Below are positions 12,123 to 24,862 of a stretch of 64,000 nt of DNA, one piece after another. Within the stretch, counting starts at the first letter, position 1; every line of letters starts with the position of its first letter. Below the pieces are notes generated by a model. The model made no database searches. It had not been told where the DNA came from and saw only the letters and a program-made list of their open reading frames with translations. The translations under genes and the position numbers were made by a program. The stretch comes from Rallus limicola (taxonomy: Eukaryota; Chordata; Aves; Gruiformes; Rallidae): NCBI GenBank assembly GCA_022605955.1, contig JAKCOZ010000001.1, forward strand, positions 18,592,146-18,656,145, in the 5' to 3' direction.

Positions 12123-14540
12123 AGCTCGTATTGCACAGAATATACATTTATTTATACATTTAATCAAGGCTTTGCTTCTTGTTCAGAAATACAGAGACAC
12201 ATAATAGAACACGCAAGAATATTTTTGAAAGGGATTTTTGAAACAACTGAAAAATGGCAATTCTGAGAGTGCTGGCCTCAGTTTAATTTCTCAAGATGTC
12301 ATTTCCAGTACAAAGATTGCAAAGCAACACTTGTCACTGTCAATTAGCTATGACTGTGGTCCATCAATCCATTTCAGGTCTTGACAGGTCTTGGTATGTC
12401 CACAAGTATCCATTTGTTCTTTGGTAAATTTCACAAGTCTCTGCTAAAAACTTTAAAGGTTGAGTCTGTTATATCCATTTGCTTTCTCTCGTCCCACAAA
12501 TGTCTGTTTCTCAGTGAAACAAAGCATATGTCCCATGAACCAGCCAGTGGAGCATGCATCAGACAGCGTGTCGTGCTAATGCGCTCTTGTGTTCGCTTGC
12601 TCACAACGCTGGAAGGTTTCCCAAGAACCATTTCCTAGGTTGATCACATCTTCATTTTCCTTCCCGCGCCTTACCTCCCAAAGCCATTCATACGCCTGGC
12701 AGAAAGATCTTGAGCTATTAAACTGAAGCTGAAGACAAAATTTATTTCACAAGAGCGTCTGGGGCACAGTGTTCATGTTGCTGCTTGCAGTAAATACACC
12801 AGGACCACAGCTAGCCTTTTTGTGTGGCTATATATAAAACTGCATGTTTTTATCAATGGTATTAGTTCAGGTTTTTTGTTTTCTGCTATGCATGTTTAAG
12901 GACACATGCATTTGTGTGGTGGAACATGGATTTTGCAAACACATACTTGTCTGGATACCCAGTTTATATTGTTCATGGTTTGCTATAGTCCTTAGAGGTC
13001 CGTGGCATTTGCTTACAGCCTGTGCTGATATGCCCCTCTCCTGCCCATCTCAGACTGTCTAAGAGTTCAGGCCAGTCAACTTCCACAGCCACTCCACCAT
13101 TGCTTTAGAAGTTGCAGAGGCAATAACTCTTCTTCACTTTAGAAGGTGAACTACAGAGCATACTCTTTCTCAACTGTGTGGAGGCCCCTCAGTCCATCCC
13201 TATGGGTGCAGCTTGGCTTCCCACTTCCCCCATGTCCCCCATCCTGCCCACAGCCCTGTCTGGCCCTCCCTAGCTGCAGACCAGGGTGCCCAGCTGCAGA
13301 GAGACTCCATGTAGGACAACCTCCACTCACATGTGCTCAGCAATGCTGCTGATCATGACATGGTCATATATTTCTCTTTTCCTTCACTTATTAGGCCTCT
13401 ATTAACTAGTAGGTGAGATATTCGGTGAGAGTTAGAAAGTTTCTAGATTATGAGATATAAGACTCATCATGGTTTTTGAATACCCAGAGTCCTTGGAAAT
13501 CCCACTGACAAGTTGCAGGAAGGAAAGGTGACAACACCTTGCTAACAGGCACATTTGGGATGCCCTGCCCTGCCTTCTTCACACTCCATTTCAAAGTGAA
13601 GGCAACAGAGCATGGCAGTTTAGTCAAAATACAGCGAATATTATACATCAATGGATTTCAAATCAAGGAAATAATAAACATTTATAACAACAACAATACT
13701 TGTGAAGGAACCACTGGAAATTGTTTTTTAAAAGATGCTTTAGAAGCATTACTGCCAATTAAAGAGAGCAAGCAACTAGAAGCATACAGACCTCCATCAC
13801 TACTAGCCTGTGTAATATAGGTAGCTACATTAGCGAACAACATCACTGAAGCCAAGAATTACTTTGCTTTCTTGGTTTTTAAAACAAGTGTGGCTCTAAG
13901 AGTTTAGTTTTACAGTAACAAAATTCTGGGTCTCCACCTCCTTGTTTTTAGCTACTAAATTGTGCACATGTGTAGGGTGGGGTGAGGGATTTGATAGTCT
14001 CAGTGAAATGTGCTACTGGAATGAGAAAGGCTGTCGGCTAACACATTAAAAGAAATGCATATGTTTTTCTGTGACAGCTTCACCACGGTATGTGATGGAT
14101 CCATCAGCCTGCTCAGCACATTTTCTTCAGAGTTTGAAGAAAAAGAGCTGGCTGTGGAGTATCTCATGCAGTGTCTAGGAAGCACTTCCCTATTTCAGTG
14201 TTCTGTAACACATGCCCTGACTGAGGACAGTGCAGGGAAGTGAGCTGGGGACTGGGAGTAGTGTTGGGCTCAGCCAAGTCTGGCAGGGAAGAGTCTGCCA
14301 TACATTGGTCAGTGTTATGCCAGCACTTCTTGGAGGTGGCCCTTACTCATCCTAAGGGATCCCTCACCAACACAGCAACCCCTTCAAACTGAGAAATGGA
14401 GTAATTTCTGGGTGCGATGGCTGGACTACTGAGCAGTGTGAAAAAACAAGCATGGGCTGATGCCTGCTTTTAAAACACTTGGGTGGATCCTTCATCCTCC
14501 TTCCAGAGTATCCACAACTTCCTTTTGCACAGGTTTTTAT

Positions 14541-14564
14541 ACACACACACACACACACACACAC
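14541..14564. repeat. CA microsatellite (about 12 units)
   Basis: An uninterrupted run of AC dinucleotides in SYN3 intron 3. It is the longest perfect dinucleotide repeat noticed in the window and a plausible polymorphic marker. Confidence 0.9.
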
Positions 14565-15400
14565 AGAGTGAGCTGTCTGAAGTCTAATTTACCTTACCAA
14601 GCTTTTGGGCTGTGTCCCCTCTACTGGGGTTAGATGTAAGGAATGGGATTTTCATTTTCACTTGTCTTCATTTCTCTAAAGGAACCTTCATACGTATGTT
14701 TCCATGCTGCAAAGAGGCTGGCAGTGCTTGTGCTGCACTCATTCTGAGGTGCATTGATTCTTTCAGCATATTATACAAGTGTCTTAGTATAAATGAGAAT
14801 TTGGGCTGTCTCTGCTTCTGACAACTCTTAGACTCCCAAACTATGATCTCAACCTCTGCATCAGATTAAATGTAGTCCTGTGTTTGCCTTTTGGGCTTTA
14901 CAAACCTTCAGCTATAAATTCCAGTAGATGTGGGAAGAAAGCAGGGGTATGTTGAAAATCTGGACAGCTTTCTTACACGGGGAATACTAATGTCTTTGGG
15001 AGCATTTCAGACTTTTAAGGATATAAATTAATCATGCACCAGACTGCTCTCATCTCCTGTCTCCCTGTGGAGCTGGCTCTTTTACCACTGGGGCTAGTCA
15101 TCCAGGGGAGAAAGCACATTTTTGTGTGTCTGCATGGGACCTACCACACTGGTGGCCATACCACTTACAGTGTGGCATGCAGACTCGCTGTACTACCACA
15201 GTACTGATGAGACCTGATGGACCGGGAGATGCCCTGAGTCTGAAATGGGTAGGATACTGTGTGGAGCAATGGCAAAATTGACAGCAAGAAAGCGCATGTC
15301 TCACACTGGATGCCTTTGTCATTGCAGCTCTGGTGGGGTCAGCAGGTATGCTCAGACTACTCCATACAGGGCTGTTCGTTCCTTTCATTGACACTGAATT

Positions 15401-15640
15401 TCATAGAATCATAGAATCATTAAGGTTAGAAAAGACCTCCAAGATCATCTAGTCCAACCATCACCCTACCACCATATTATTTGCTAAACCATGTTCCTAA
15501 GTATCTCATCCAACCTTTCTTTGAACACCCCGAGGGACAGTGACTCCACCACCTCCCTGGGTGACCCATTCCAATGCCAAACCACTCTTTCTAAGAAGAA
15601 ATTCTTCCTCATTTCTAACCTGAGTTGTTTCCAGCTGATT
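15401..15640 (-). mobile_element. CR1 LINE fragment (3' end)
   Basis: A minus-strand CR1 3' region. It starts with tandem 'tcatagaa' tail units, continues through 'aaaagacctccaagatcatc', 'tagtccaaccatc' and the C-terminal coding part 'ctccaccacctccctgggtg', and ends at 'cctcatttctaacctgag'. It belongs to the same subtype as the copy at 22447, which shares the phrase 'aagacctccaagatcatctagtcc'. It is 5'-truncated. Confidence 0.9.
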
Positions 15641-16849
15641 CAGCGCTTAAACCGCACTCTGCACTCTGCTCACAGGACAGCAGCCTATTATTCCAAACAG
15701 CCTGGGATCTGGAAGTTCTTTTTTCCCAAAATGTGTTTTTGCACTGCAAGCTGCAGTACAATCACACCATAAGGAAGCAAATCTTTTTACGCAAGGGGAC
15801 AGGAAAGAAATTGGACACCCCAGTGGCAGGTGTTTTCCTGCTATTCAGAGCTTGCAGACCCCAGGAGACATCCACTCTGCCTAAAGAAGCTTTGCCTGCC
15901 CCAGGAGGCAAGAAAGACTCTAAAGCCCAATCCTCTCCCCTTTCCACTGCACCTTTTCTCATCACAATAGGTTCACCCACCTCACAAGCTGCACTGTGAA
16001 AGATGTAACTTAAGGAGAGGCATTGCTTTTTCACCACACAGGAGCTGCACATTGGTAGGAGACAGATATTTTCTTGTTTCTTGAGGACTATTCATTCACT
16101 AGAGTTGGTGGTTTCTTGCAGTTCTTCTATAAGGAGGTCATGGGAGTAGCTACAGTCCTTGGACACTGATGTAGGACACATTGGTAGGCAGTAGATCACT
16201 ATCCAGCTTCTTGTCATCCAGGAAGCTTGTGTCAGAGAGGAACCCTAGACTCTGTCAAGTCCCTGTCTTTTTTAATTTAACTCCTCATCTAATTGGGATT
16301 TTAAATACATATTGTTTCTTCCTAACTAAAATTTCTGCAAAGTGGCAGATGGGAGTTAAAAATGTGAGAAGGTGATTGGGAGAGTTTAGGTTCCTAGAAG
16401 CCAGATGGAAAAATAAGTTGAGCGCCTAGTTCTCTCAAGATTCACAGAACGTACCACACTGTAGAGTACAGTATGTGCTATATACTTAACACTGAGCAAC
16501 AATTGAGCAATATTTCTCTATCGGTGGTGTGGCGATCTGTAAATGTAACGGAGGGGTGTGTGTAACAGCGTCTGAGCTTTTGAAAGTGCACTTCAGGCAA
16601 AACACCAATGTGCCAAATGACCACTTCCCTTACCTCAATACCTTGCAGAGATAATGGGCTGGGACAAGGTGTCAAATAAGGTAGATCCTGGTGAGCTGCA
16701 GTTACACGCAAAGCAATTTAACACCTCCAGGACACATTTATAAACCAATAAATGATTCCCACATGGGGGATGATTTACCATCATCTTTTACTAATATCTG
16801 CCCCCCTCCTCACCTGACTATCACACTCAAGAGCTAAAAATGAGAAGAG

Positions 16850-17260
16850 AATTTGGGGCGTGTTTATTTATGTATTTATTCTCAGATGCTTCCACCTCAG
16901 CTCCTGCTGCTAAACAGCTGCTTGGAGGCCTCCTTCTCTCTTCGGGGTTTACTGATCTCCCCAGATGAATAATGTCCCCCTTCACCTCCCCAGCAGCTGG
17001 CGCCTAGCCGACGTGCAGGCAGGATGCTGACAGTTATTGGGAAAACATTTGGTGTGCAGGCAGCTGCCAGAAAGAAAAAGTCACTCTGAGCAGACCAGGG
17101 TGGGGAGCATCTCAGAGACTAAACTAACTCCCTGGCCCTTTTTGCATTTACAGTAATTCTTTCCAATAAGAAATGTGCTGCCAGGGCCTAGAGCACTCAT
17201 TAATTAGTTAATCCTGGACTGAATGCAAGAATAATCAAAGACTGTTGTAGATTGCTTCAG
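16850..17260 (+). promoter_or_regulatory. candidate conserved intronic element
   Basis: A repeat-free block in SYN3 intron 3 with tightly packed motif-like words. Three CAGCTG E-box cores occur within about 150 bp (16915, 16994 and 17061). An AT-rich homeodomain-type cluster ATTAATTAGTTAAT is at 17199-17212, directly followed by TAATCC-like sequence. Base composition is more balanced than in the flanks, and the block ends just before a poly-T run and a CR1 insertion. Motif density alone is weak evidence, and no cross-species alignment was available. The function (enhancer of SYN3 or TIMP3) is a guess. Confidence 0.3.
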
Positions 17261-17489
17261 TCTTGACTGGCTTTTTTTTTTTTTTTCTTACCAACCCTGC
17301 CTTAATTCCTCTCCTTTTCATGGGTTTTTTTACTAAGGCTTCTTTCAGGAAATGGCAAAGGGAAAAACGAAGCGCCAAGTTCTGCTGCACCTGTACTATA
17401 TTGGTCAAGCTGAATCTTCATAAATGACCCAATACTGGGACAGAGGGCAGCCTCAACAAGCTTATTGATGGCAACAAGTTGGAGGATGG

Positions 17490-18300
17490 GGAATGGTAGA
17501 TATGCCAAAGGGCAGACCTTCCATTCAGAGGCACCTCAAGAACTGGGGAAATGGGTTAACAGAAACCTCACAGAGTTCAATACAGACAATTGCAAAGTCT
17601 TGCAATGAAGGAGGAATAAGCCCAGTACTGCTGGGGAAAGGGGGGGGGGGGGGGGGGCAGCTGGAGAGAAACCAGCTCTGCATAAATGGACCTGGAGGTC
17701 CTGTGTGCTCTTGTGGGCAAGAAGCCCTATGGGTCACTGGACAGTATTAGCAAGCATGTGGCTAACAAGACACTATTCACACCTGGAGTACTGTGTCTAC
17801 TAGCTGTGACCTCCTCAGCGCAAAAAAAGGCACTGACAAACTGGAACAGGTTGAGTGAAAGGCCACCAAGCTCATCGATCTGAACTAAAGACATCCAAGG
17901 AAAGACTGAGAGATGGTTTTGTGCAGTCTGTACAAGAAGGCCAAGGGGGATCTACCTACAGACATCAAGCAACTAAGAAGAGGGTGTATGGAAAACGAAG
18001 CCAGACTATTGCTGAAGGTGTGCAGTGAAAGGAAAAGAATAAAAAAGACACAAGTTGCAGAAGGTGAAATTCTAATTAGATAGAATTTTTTTTAAAGTCC
18101 ACAGTGAGAGTGGTCAGATACTGGAACAAGGGTCCAGAGAGGTTAAGGGATCTTCATCCTTGGGAATATTCAGACTTTGGCTAGGTGAGACCCTGATGAA
18201 CCTAATGTCACTTTAAAGTTAACCCTGCAATAAGCAGTGTGTTGATCCAGATGATCCTAAGATCCTCTCTGACCTAAATTACTCTATGACTTTATTCTGT
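17490..18300 (+). mobile_element. CR1 LINE fragment, plus orientation
   Basis: A diverged CR1 copy in sense orientation to SYN3. Recognisable pieces in order are the ORF2 sequence around 'ccttccattcagaggcacct', then 'acctggaggtcctgtgtgct', 'cacctggagtactgtgtct' and 'ggtcagatactggaacaag', and finally the 3' end 'gaccctgatgaacct' to 'tgacctaaattactctatga'. The reading frame is broken in several places, and an 18-base G tract interrupts it at 17640-17657. It ends about 150 bp before a second CR1 of opposite orientation. Confidence 0.8.
17640..17657. repeat. G18 homopolymer
   Basis: Eighteen consecutive G bases inside the CR1 copy, preceded by 'ctggggaaa'. Such tracts are error-prone in sequencing, so the exact length is uncertain. 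The sequence is able in principle to form a G-quadruplex in the SYN3 transcript. Confidence 0.85.
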
Positions 18301-18452
18301 GATGTTGGCAAGTATTTGGATCACCTTCTGTAAAAGCTTTGGGTCACAAGCCAAGGCATGCTGCTGTTGGCAAAGTGTGGTTGTTACTGCTCTGAAGTAT
18401 CACCCAGGTCTATGTGCTTTTCCATGTCAAGGTTGATCAGTTTACTAGTAAA

Positions 18453-19250
18453 ATTATAGAATCACAAAATGGTTTGGGTTGGAAAGGCCCTCCAAGATCA
18501 TCTAGTTCCAACCCCCCTGACATGGGCATGGACACCCTCCACTAGGCAGGTTGCCCAAAGCTCCATCCAACCTGGCCTTGAACACTTCCATGGAGGGGTT
18601 ATACACAACCTCTCTGAGCAACCTGTTCCAGTGCCCTCACAGTAAAGAATTTCTTCCTGATATCTAATCTAAATCTACCCTCCTTCAGTTTATGGTCATT
18701 GCTCCTTGTCCAATCCCTACAGCCCCCTGTGGATAGTTGAATGCTGCAATAAGGTCTCCAGGAGCCTTCTCCAGGCTGAACAAACTGTCTTACCCTTCCT
18801 CGTAGGACAGGTGCTCCAGACCTCTGATCATCTTCATGGCCCTCCTTTGGAGTCTAACAAGTTCATATCTTTCTTGTACTGATGACCCCAGAGCTGAATA
18901 CAATGTTCCAGGTGGGGGTCTCACTAGAGTGGAGTAGAAAGAAAGAATCATCTCCCTCAACCTGCTGGTCACTCTTCTTTTGATGCAGCCCAGGATAAGA
19001 TTTGCTGTCTGGGCTGCAAGCAAACATTTCTGGGTCATGTTGATCTTCTCATCCACCCACACCCTCAAGTCCTTCTCCTTAAGGCTGCTCTCAATCCATT
19101 CTCCACCCAGCCTGTAGTTGTGCTTGGGGTTGCCCTGACCCATGTGCAGGACCTTCCACTTGGCTTTGCTGAATTTCACACGGGCCCATCCCTTAAGCCA
19201 TTCAAGGTCTCTCTTCAAGGCATTCCTTCCCTCCAGCATGTCAAACACAC
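18453..19250 (-). mobile_element. CR1 LINE fragment with ORF2 remnant
   Basis: The longest CR1 copy in the window, in minus orientation. The 3' end is at the low coordinate (tatagaatcacaaaatggtt). From 18790 to 19248 the minus strand still reads open for 152 codons through the C-terminal part of the CR1 reverse transcriptase/ORF2 protein, with typical phrases such as FSKAKWKVLHMG, LILGCIKRRVTSR and RRAMKMIRGLEHLSYEE. Only the C-terminal end of the polyprotein is left, with no endonuclease and no catalytic RT core, so it cannot be autonomous. This is a retrotransposon remnant, not a host gene. Confidence 0.93.
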
Positions 19251-22200
19251 CACACAGTACACACCGATATATGACTACTTAGGACACTGCCGCAGTACAG
19301 TTCAAAGAGTGTGTGACATGAGATTTTATGGCTTGTTGACCATTGGTCTGTGGCTGAGAAGCAAATCAGAGCATCTTCCAGGGTGTCCTCATCTGCATAT
19401 AGCAGTACTGGTCCTTCTGAAACTGTGACTCCTGCTCCGTGCTGCTTTTGCTATGCTGATGTGCCCCACACCCTATGGGTTTTCCCCAGCTCTTCACTAT
19501 AGCAGTGTCCCAAAAGACCCTGGGTCTCCTCCTGCAGCCTAGTAAGAGAAGTCATTATTCTGTGTTGCTTTCTTGTTTCTCTAAAACCAGCTCTGTATTA
19601 CCTTACTTATATACATAATCACATTAATTATTCATTTGAATAACTTCAGCAAGGTTTACTTCTTTCTGTGGAAAATGTGACATGAGGTTTTGACTGAAAT
19701 ATGATTTTTCCTTAGGAAAGTTCCCATTTCACTATGACATCCAACATAACATTAAATCTAACACTGTAATAGGTGAAAATGTCACAGATTTCACATTACT
19801 TTTCAGTAGTGTAATGCCAACACTACTAATGCCCAAGGAAAGCACAAGAACTTTTTCGTATTTGTAAATGCCACTTTCTATTAGCTGTCAGGCACCCGAG
19901 GCGCTCCATAGTTGGAGAGATTATTGCACTTCTCAGGTTGTTGTAGCCATTTATGGCTTGAACTTGTGCCTCAGTAGTTTGTCTGAAAGCTCTGTTAATT
20001 GCCAGTAATGCAAAGCTTGTTGTATCATATTGCTTAATTATGCACTTTTCTTCCTCTCTGTGTCATGCCAAGATAGGAAAGGCTTTGAAAGAGAAGTTAG
20101 TCAAAATGCATTGATTCTGGGAAGCATCAGAAAGCTGAATAAAGCCCCCTTGAATAACAGAGGGTAGGCTGAACCTGAAGTGAGGGTATGCATCTCCAAT
20201 AGCTACTGCTGCTCCTGAGATGTTTGACTTACAAATTTACCAACAAAAATGTCTTAAATAGTTTTATATTCCCTTGTTTCTGACAGAACTATTCCCAAGG
20301 CAGCTAACGCTGTCACAAATTTAAGGGTAGATTGGTCCAACCTAAGAAATTATATTCTGCAGTCAGATCTCTCCCTATCAGGTATTTCGGATCCACGCTT
20401 TATACTTGGGTTTGTCTCTGGCATTTTACCACCAACAAAGAAAGAGACTGTTAAAATGCATGGGACCAAGTTGAACAAGGGTTAGTGGAATGTAAGTAAG
20501 CATCCTGTGCCACAGTGTCAGAGTCAGGCTCAGGACTGGCAGCACTAACAGCTTCCTAGCCTGACACTCATCACCCGGGGGTGATTAGCTCTGGTAATTG
20601 CTGCCTGATCTCAATTGCAGGAGGAGAGGAAGGGCGAGCAGCTGCCATGTGCTGTGGCTACCATGTGGGAAAAGGAGGCAACTACTGCAAAGAGAGAAAA
20701 CCCACAGGAAACTGTGGGGGCTGCTTCCTTCTGGGGTGGCTGGTTCAGTCATGCACCACTCAGAGCACTGAAAGGCTCATCTCATGTGTGGCAGAGACCA
20801 TTGCTTGGGGCCACACGAGCTGAAAGAAAAGCATCTTTCCATTCCAGAGGAAAATGAAATCAACCAGCTATTTTATTCTGAAAATGAAATTTCTCTAGTG
20901 CCTTGGATTTTTTTATTTTTCTTTTAAACAGGGGATTCTTGTACCTCTGCACCACTCTGGAAATGTCTAATGTGCATTTTAGTGGCCTCTGTTTTGCCAG
21001 GCATGCTAGAAGCCAAACTCTAAATGAAAGCTGAGCTCTTAGGGTCTGAGGGCTTCTGTAAAAGGGTTGTGGCCAAAGGTGGTCTCCAGCTTTCTCCTGG
21101 AAGCTTCATCCATCTGGTTATCATACTAAGATAGATTCACAGCTTCAGGTAGGTGTCTGCCACACAGCTTATCAGTGACTGTTTTGAATCTGTGTTTTAC
21201 TTTTAGTTCCCTTTACCTATCCCATCTCCCTGTCCATTAGAATAGGTGTTCCTGTATTCTTTCTGTGACCAAATCAATTTCCAAGACCCCTTATTAGGTC
21301 TAGGTACAGTTTTATTCAAGACCGCATGTGGTCATCTATACTCTGGATGGACAGATCTAGTGAGGAGGAAAGTTACATGGTCCTTCTATAGGTCTAGCCC
21401 TGTCAGACTCAGGTGCTTAGGACCTCAGCACAGTAGGTGCTACTGAGCTTTGGCTCACCCAAAGGTTTTGGCACACCCAAAGGTTTTGGCACTGGTGTTT
21501 CAAATGTGGGAATTGTGCCTAAGCTGTCTGTCTGCCAAGGGTTTCAACTTTCTGTCATGGGAGATGTTATTGGGTTGGGTTGAACTAGCAAAGAAAACAG
21601 TTGTGCTATTAGCTATTCCAAATCCAAGGCTTGCTGTGTTAGCTTAAGCTTTACACTCTGACAATGAGTGGAAGCTTGCTAAAGTAATCTTCTACCAAAA
21701 AAAGCAAGAATCCTCGTGTGAAGCAGTTCAGCTCTTTTCTCCCCAGATCGCTGGTAGCCCCAGTTATTCAGTTTCCACACCACCACTCGTGCCATGACTA
21801 TTCATTCCCCTTTTACCACCTGCCATCCTTCCTAGCCCCTCGCCTCACATTTTGCCTATGGTCTCTGTTTCTCTGCTACAGACGCCTCGCAGACTCCATG
21901 GCTCTCTAGCTGATGTTTATTCGCAGCTAGTCCCAGGCCCTGCACTCCTCTGCCTTGTTCTCAGTATCCATGGGAACATCCTCATTGTCCCCCAGCTCAA
22001 AACAGGGATTCAGTGTCCACCTTCGCTTTAGAGATTTACTCCTCATCTGCTGCATGAGAAGTGCCCTGCCTTCCTACACGATGCAGAGTTTGAGAATAGG
22101 CTTTTCTACGTTAATTCTGTATTCTCGTATCCATCTTCTAAGCTGAAAAACTTTTCCTTTGCCAGGATCTGAAAAGACAAGAGCTTTTTTTCTAAACTTC

Positions 22201-22446
22201 TGGCTGGCAGAAGTAAAGCCACTGAAGGCAGTTTCCCAGCCACTGTGTTCCCTCCCTCCTCTGGCTGGCCACACTCGTCTGCATGCTTTCTCCCCACTGC
22301 AGCACCACGATTCCACCCCAGGGTGCTGGGGCAGATGTTTAAAGGAAAATACTGCCACTTCTACTGGGTAGAACAATGGTAGGAGCAATGGTCTGAACCA
22401 TTGCTTTGCAGCTCCAGTAAGTGCTGGTCCCTAAGTCAAGCCTGGG

Positions 22447-22960
22447 GAATCACAGAATCATTGAGATTGGAAAAGACCTCCAAGATCATCTAGTCCAACC
22501 ATCCCCCTACCACCTGTATTACTAACTAAACAATGTCCCTAAATACCTCATCCAATCTTTCCCTGAAGACCCCAAGGGACGGTGACTCCACCACCTCCCT
22601 GGGCAACCCGTTCCAATGCCTAACCATTCTTTCTGAGAGATTTCTCCTCATTTCTAACCTGAACCTCCCCTGGTGAAACTTCCAGCCATCTTCTCTTCTC
22701 CTATTGCTACTTATCTGCAAGAAGAGGCTGACCCCCAGCTCACCACAGCCTCTTTTCATGTAGTTGTGGAGAGCAGTAAGGACTCCCCTGAGTCTCCTCT
22801 TCTCCAAGCTAAACAGTCTCAGTTCCCTCAGCTACTCCTCATAAGACTTGTGTTCCAGCCGCTTCACCAGCTTCGTTGCCATTCTCTGGACAGGCTCAGG
22901 GCCTTGATGTCTTTCTTGTAGTGAGAAGCCCAAAACTGAGCACAGTATTCGAAAGACTTG
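22447..22960 (-). mobile_element. CR1 LINE fragment
   Basis: A minus-oriented CR1 3' end. The tail reads gaatcacagaatcattgaga, followed by C-terminal coding remnants. In minus-strand translation these include [45 protein letters not shown] and, further upstream, RMATKLVKRLEHKSYEE. The frame is broken between the pieces. It lies about 1.7 kb upstream of SYN3 exon 4. Confidence 0.9.
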
Positions 22961-24705
22961 AAGTGTAACAGGGACAGTTTTCTTCTTCATATGCTCAAAA
23001 AGCTGAATGAAGGAGAGACCTGTCTGAAGCTCCTGCCCTTCCAGGCACCACAACTGCTTAGTAACTCAGCACAGACATCAAGTCCTGGTCCTAGAAAGCT
23101 TTCTGAGGACGGGTGCCTGCCACTGGGCTACTTTCTACATGACAAGTCCAGCAAAATGGAGCAGCTTGAGCTTTCCAAGACTTGTATTCCACTTGCTGTT
23201 TCGCAACAGGGGGTCACCACTTGCCTCACCCCCGTTGACACAAGGGAGGTTCATAAATCAGTTGTACAGTGATAGCGCAGCCCTCCTGATGCTCGTTATG
23301 CATCTCACTGCTGGAGGAAAGCACCACCTTTAGTGCCAAGTACATTAGGGAACATGCCTGGTTTAAAAATACTCCATAGGAGGGAATCACAACACTTCCA
23401 AAGCTTGGCCTCTTGCATCACAAAAGCAGAGCACGGTCCTCACCATGTCCCAGGCGATAACAAAAACCCAAGGCCAACAAACAAAGTAAGTGGCTTTCAA
23501 ACAACAAAGCTGCGCTGGGTTTTGTATACAGTGTTTGTTGCCGCAATCTGGCCCAGAGTCACCATCTCAGATTTCCCTGCCAAAATGATGGAAACAAAAA
23601 TAGGGGCTATAAACCCAAAGTATTTCCAGCTTATACATGCAAAGGATAGAAATTATAGTCTCTTAGCAAGGAAAATGTTTGAGGGTAGTGAGGTAATGGG
23701 ACCTGGTTACAGAGCTCATTTCTCTGAAAATCTTTAATACACCATGGAAATTTCTCCAATGTCCTTGATACAACGTCTGTTAAAATATCCCTTGTTTCAG
23801 TGGAAAAGGCCCTTCCATGCCTTCAAGAATGAATTGCTGAGCTCCATTTTGGGAACAGTTTCTTTCCAGCTGCTGTTTCCAGAGATTTCTGAATAGCTCT
23901 GAAGACACAGTGTCAGCAAGGGATGAGATCTGGCTGTTTGAAGGATAATCTCTTGCCTGTTGGCTTACCTAGAAAGGGCCTCCATTTTCTGTGTGTTTGC
24001 ACAGAGCTGCTGCCGTTGAACCGTAGGACTTCCAGCTCCAGTCTTGCTAAATAATATTCTGGAAGTCCACGCCAAGCACTGGTTGAGGGGCTTTGCTCAT
24101 TTGATTAATTACATTACCATGCCTGCCTTTTACTTGTTGACTCACAGCCATAAGAGCCTTGCATGTGCTGCGTATGTAGTAAAGTGATTACAGGGGGAAT
24201 GTATGTCAACATATGGATGTGTACGACAGCTCTTTTAAATCCCTCATGACCTCCCCACCCACTGGGCATTGCTTCAATATTGAGTTCAGACATCAGGAAA
24301 CAAACTTGCTCCCTCATCTGTGTCACACATTGCAATGAGCTTGCCAAATATGGTCAAGCTTTTAGAAAGAAAAGAGAATCCCCCCACCAGTGAATTTACG
24401 ATTCTTGGCTCTGCTTATGGCTTGTTCCTGTGCATGCCTGAGTGACGTGGAAACTGCAGCAAATTTTTGGCCTGTTTTCTACACTGTCACACTTCCAGCT
24501 ATGTTGGATTTTCCCTTGTTTAATGACTAGACATTTTTGCTTAGTTTGTTACCTTCTAACACAAGCAATCCATGACAACAGGTGCAAAGAAGAGCAGTAC
24601 GAGCTAATGAAAAGGAGAAGGATAGAGAAGAAACAGGTTCTAACAGGGAGGTTAGAAGTGTTGCTCAGTGTTTGAAAGTAAAACAGCACTCTCCTCATCT
24701 TTTAG

Positions 24706-24862
24706 GTCCTTCAAGCCCGACTTTGCCCTGATTCGGCAGCATGCCTACAGCATGGCGCTGGGAGAGGACTTCCGCGGCCTCATCATAGGCCTCCAGTACG
24801 GTGGCATCCACACAGTCAACTCCCTCTACTCCATTTACAACTTCTGCAGCAAGCCCTGGGTG
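24706..24862 (+). CDS. SYN3: synapsin III, coding exon 4 (C domain)
   Basis: A 157-bp internal exon. Its first base completes the Arg codon begun in the previous exon, then 52 codons follow, starting [20 protein letters not shown] and ending [12 protein letters not shown]. This part of the synapsin C domain contains the [17 protein letters not shown] and VNSLYS core segments. The synapsin signature phrase 'RQHA(F/Y)SM' is intact. The acceptor is ctcatcttttag and the donor is gtg|gtaagc. The exon enters in phase 2 and leaves in phase 0. The ALGED wording separates it from synapsin I, which as I recall has ARNGD here, and supports SYN3. Introns of 13.7 kb and 6.5 kb flank it. Confidence 0.96.

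Larger units (their letters stand above)
11010..24705 (+). other. SYN3: SYN3 intron 3
   Basis: This 13.7-kb intron between two phase-matched synapsin exons carries most of the window's CR1 load: fragments at 12.0, 15.4, 17.5-18.3, 18.45-19.25 and 22.45-22.96 kb. It also has a CA microsatellite at 14541, an 18-base G run at 17640, and an 18-bp tandem duplication at 21456-21491. Two unique-looking blocks, 16850-17260 and 19880-20130, are rich in homeodomain-, E-box- and octamer-like words and are candidate conserved non-coding elements. I see no protein-coding gene in the rest of the intron. Confidence 0.85.

Noticed and set aside
18790..19248. 152-codon minus-strand open frame with reverse-transcriptase-like C-terminus
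   Set aside because: It is the ORF2 end of a truncated CR1 retrotransposon, annotated as a mobile element and not as a gene.
21456..21491. Two tandem 18-bp units (acccaaaggttttggcac type)
   Set aside because: It is a simple local duplication in an intron with only two copies, too little for a regulatory or array call.
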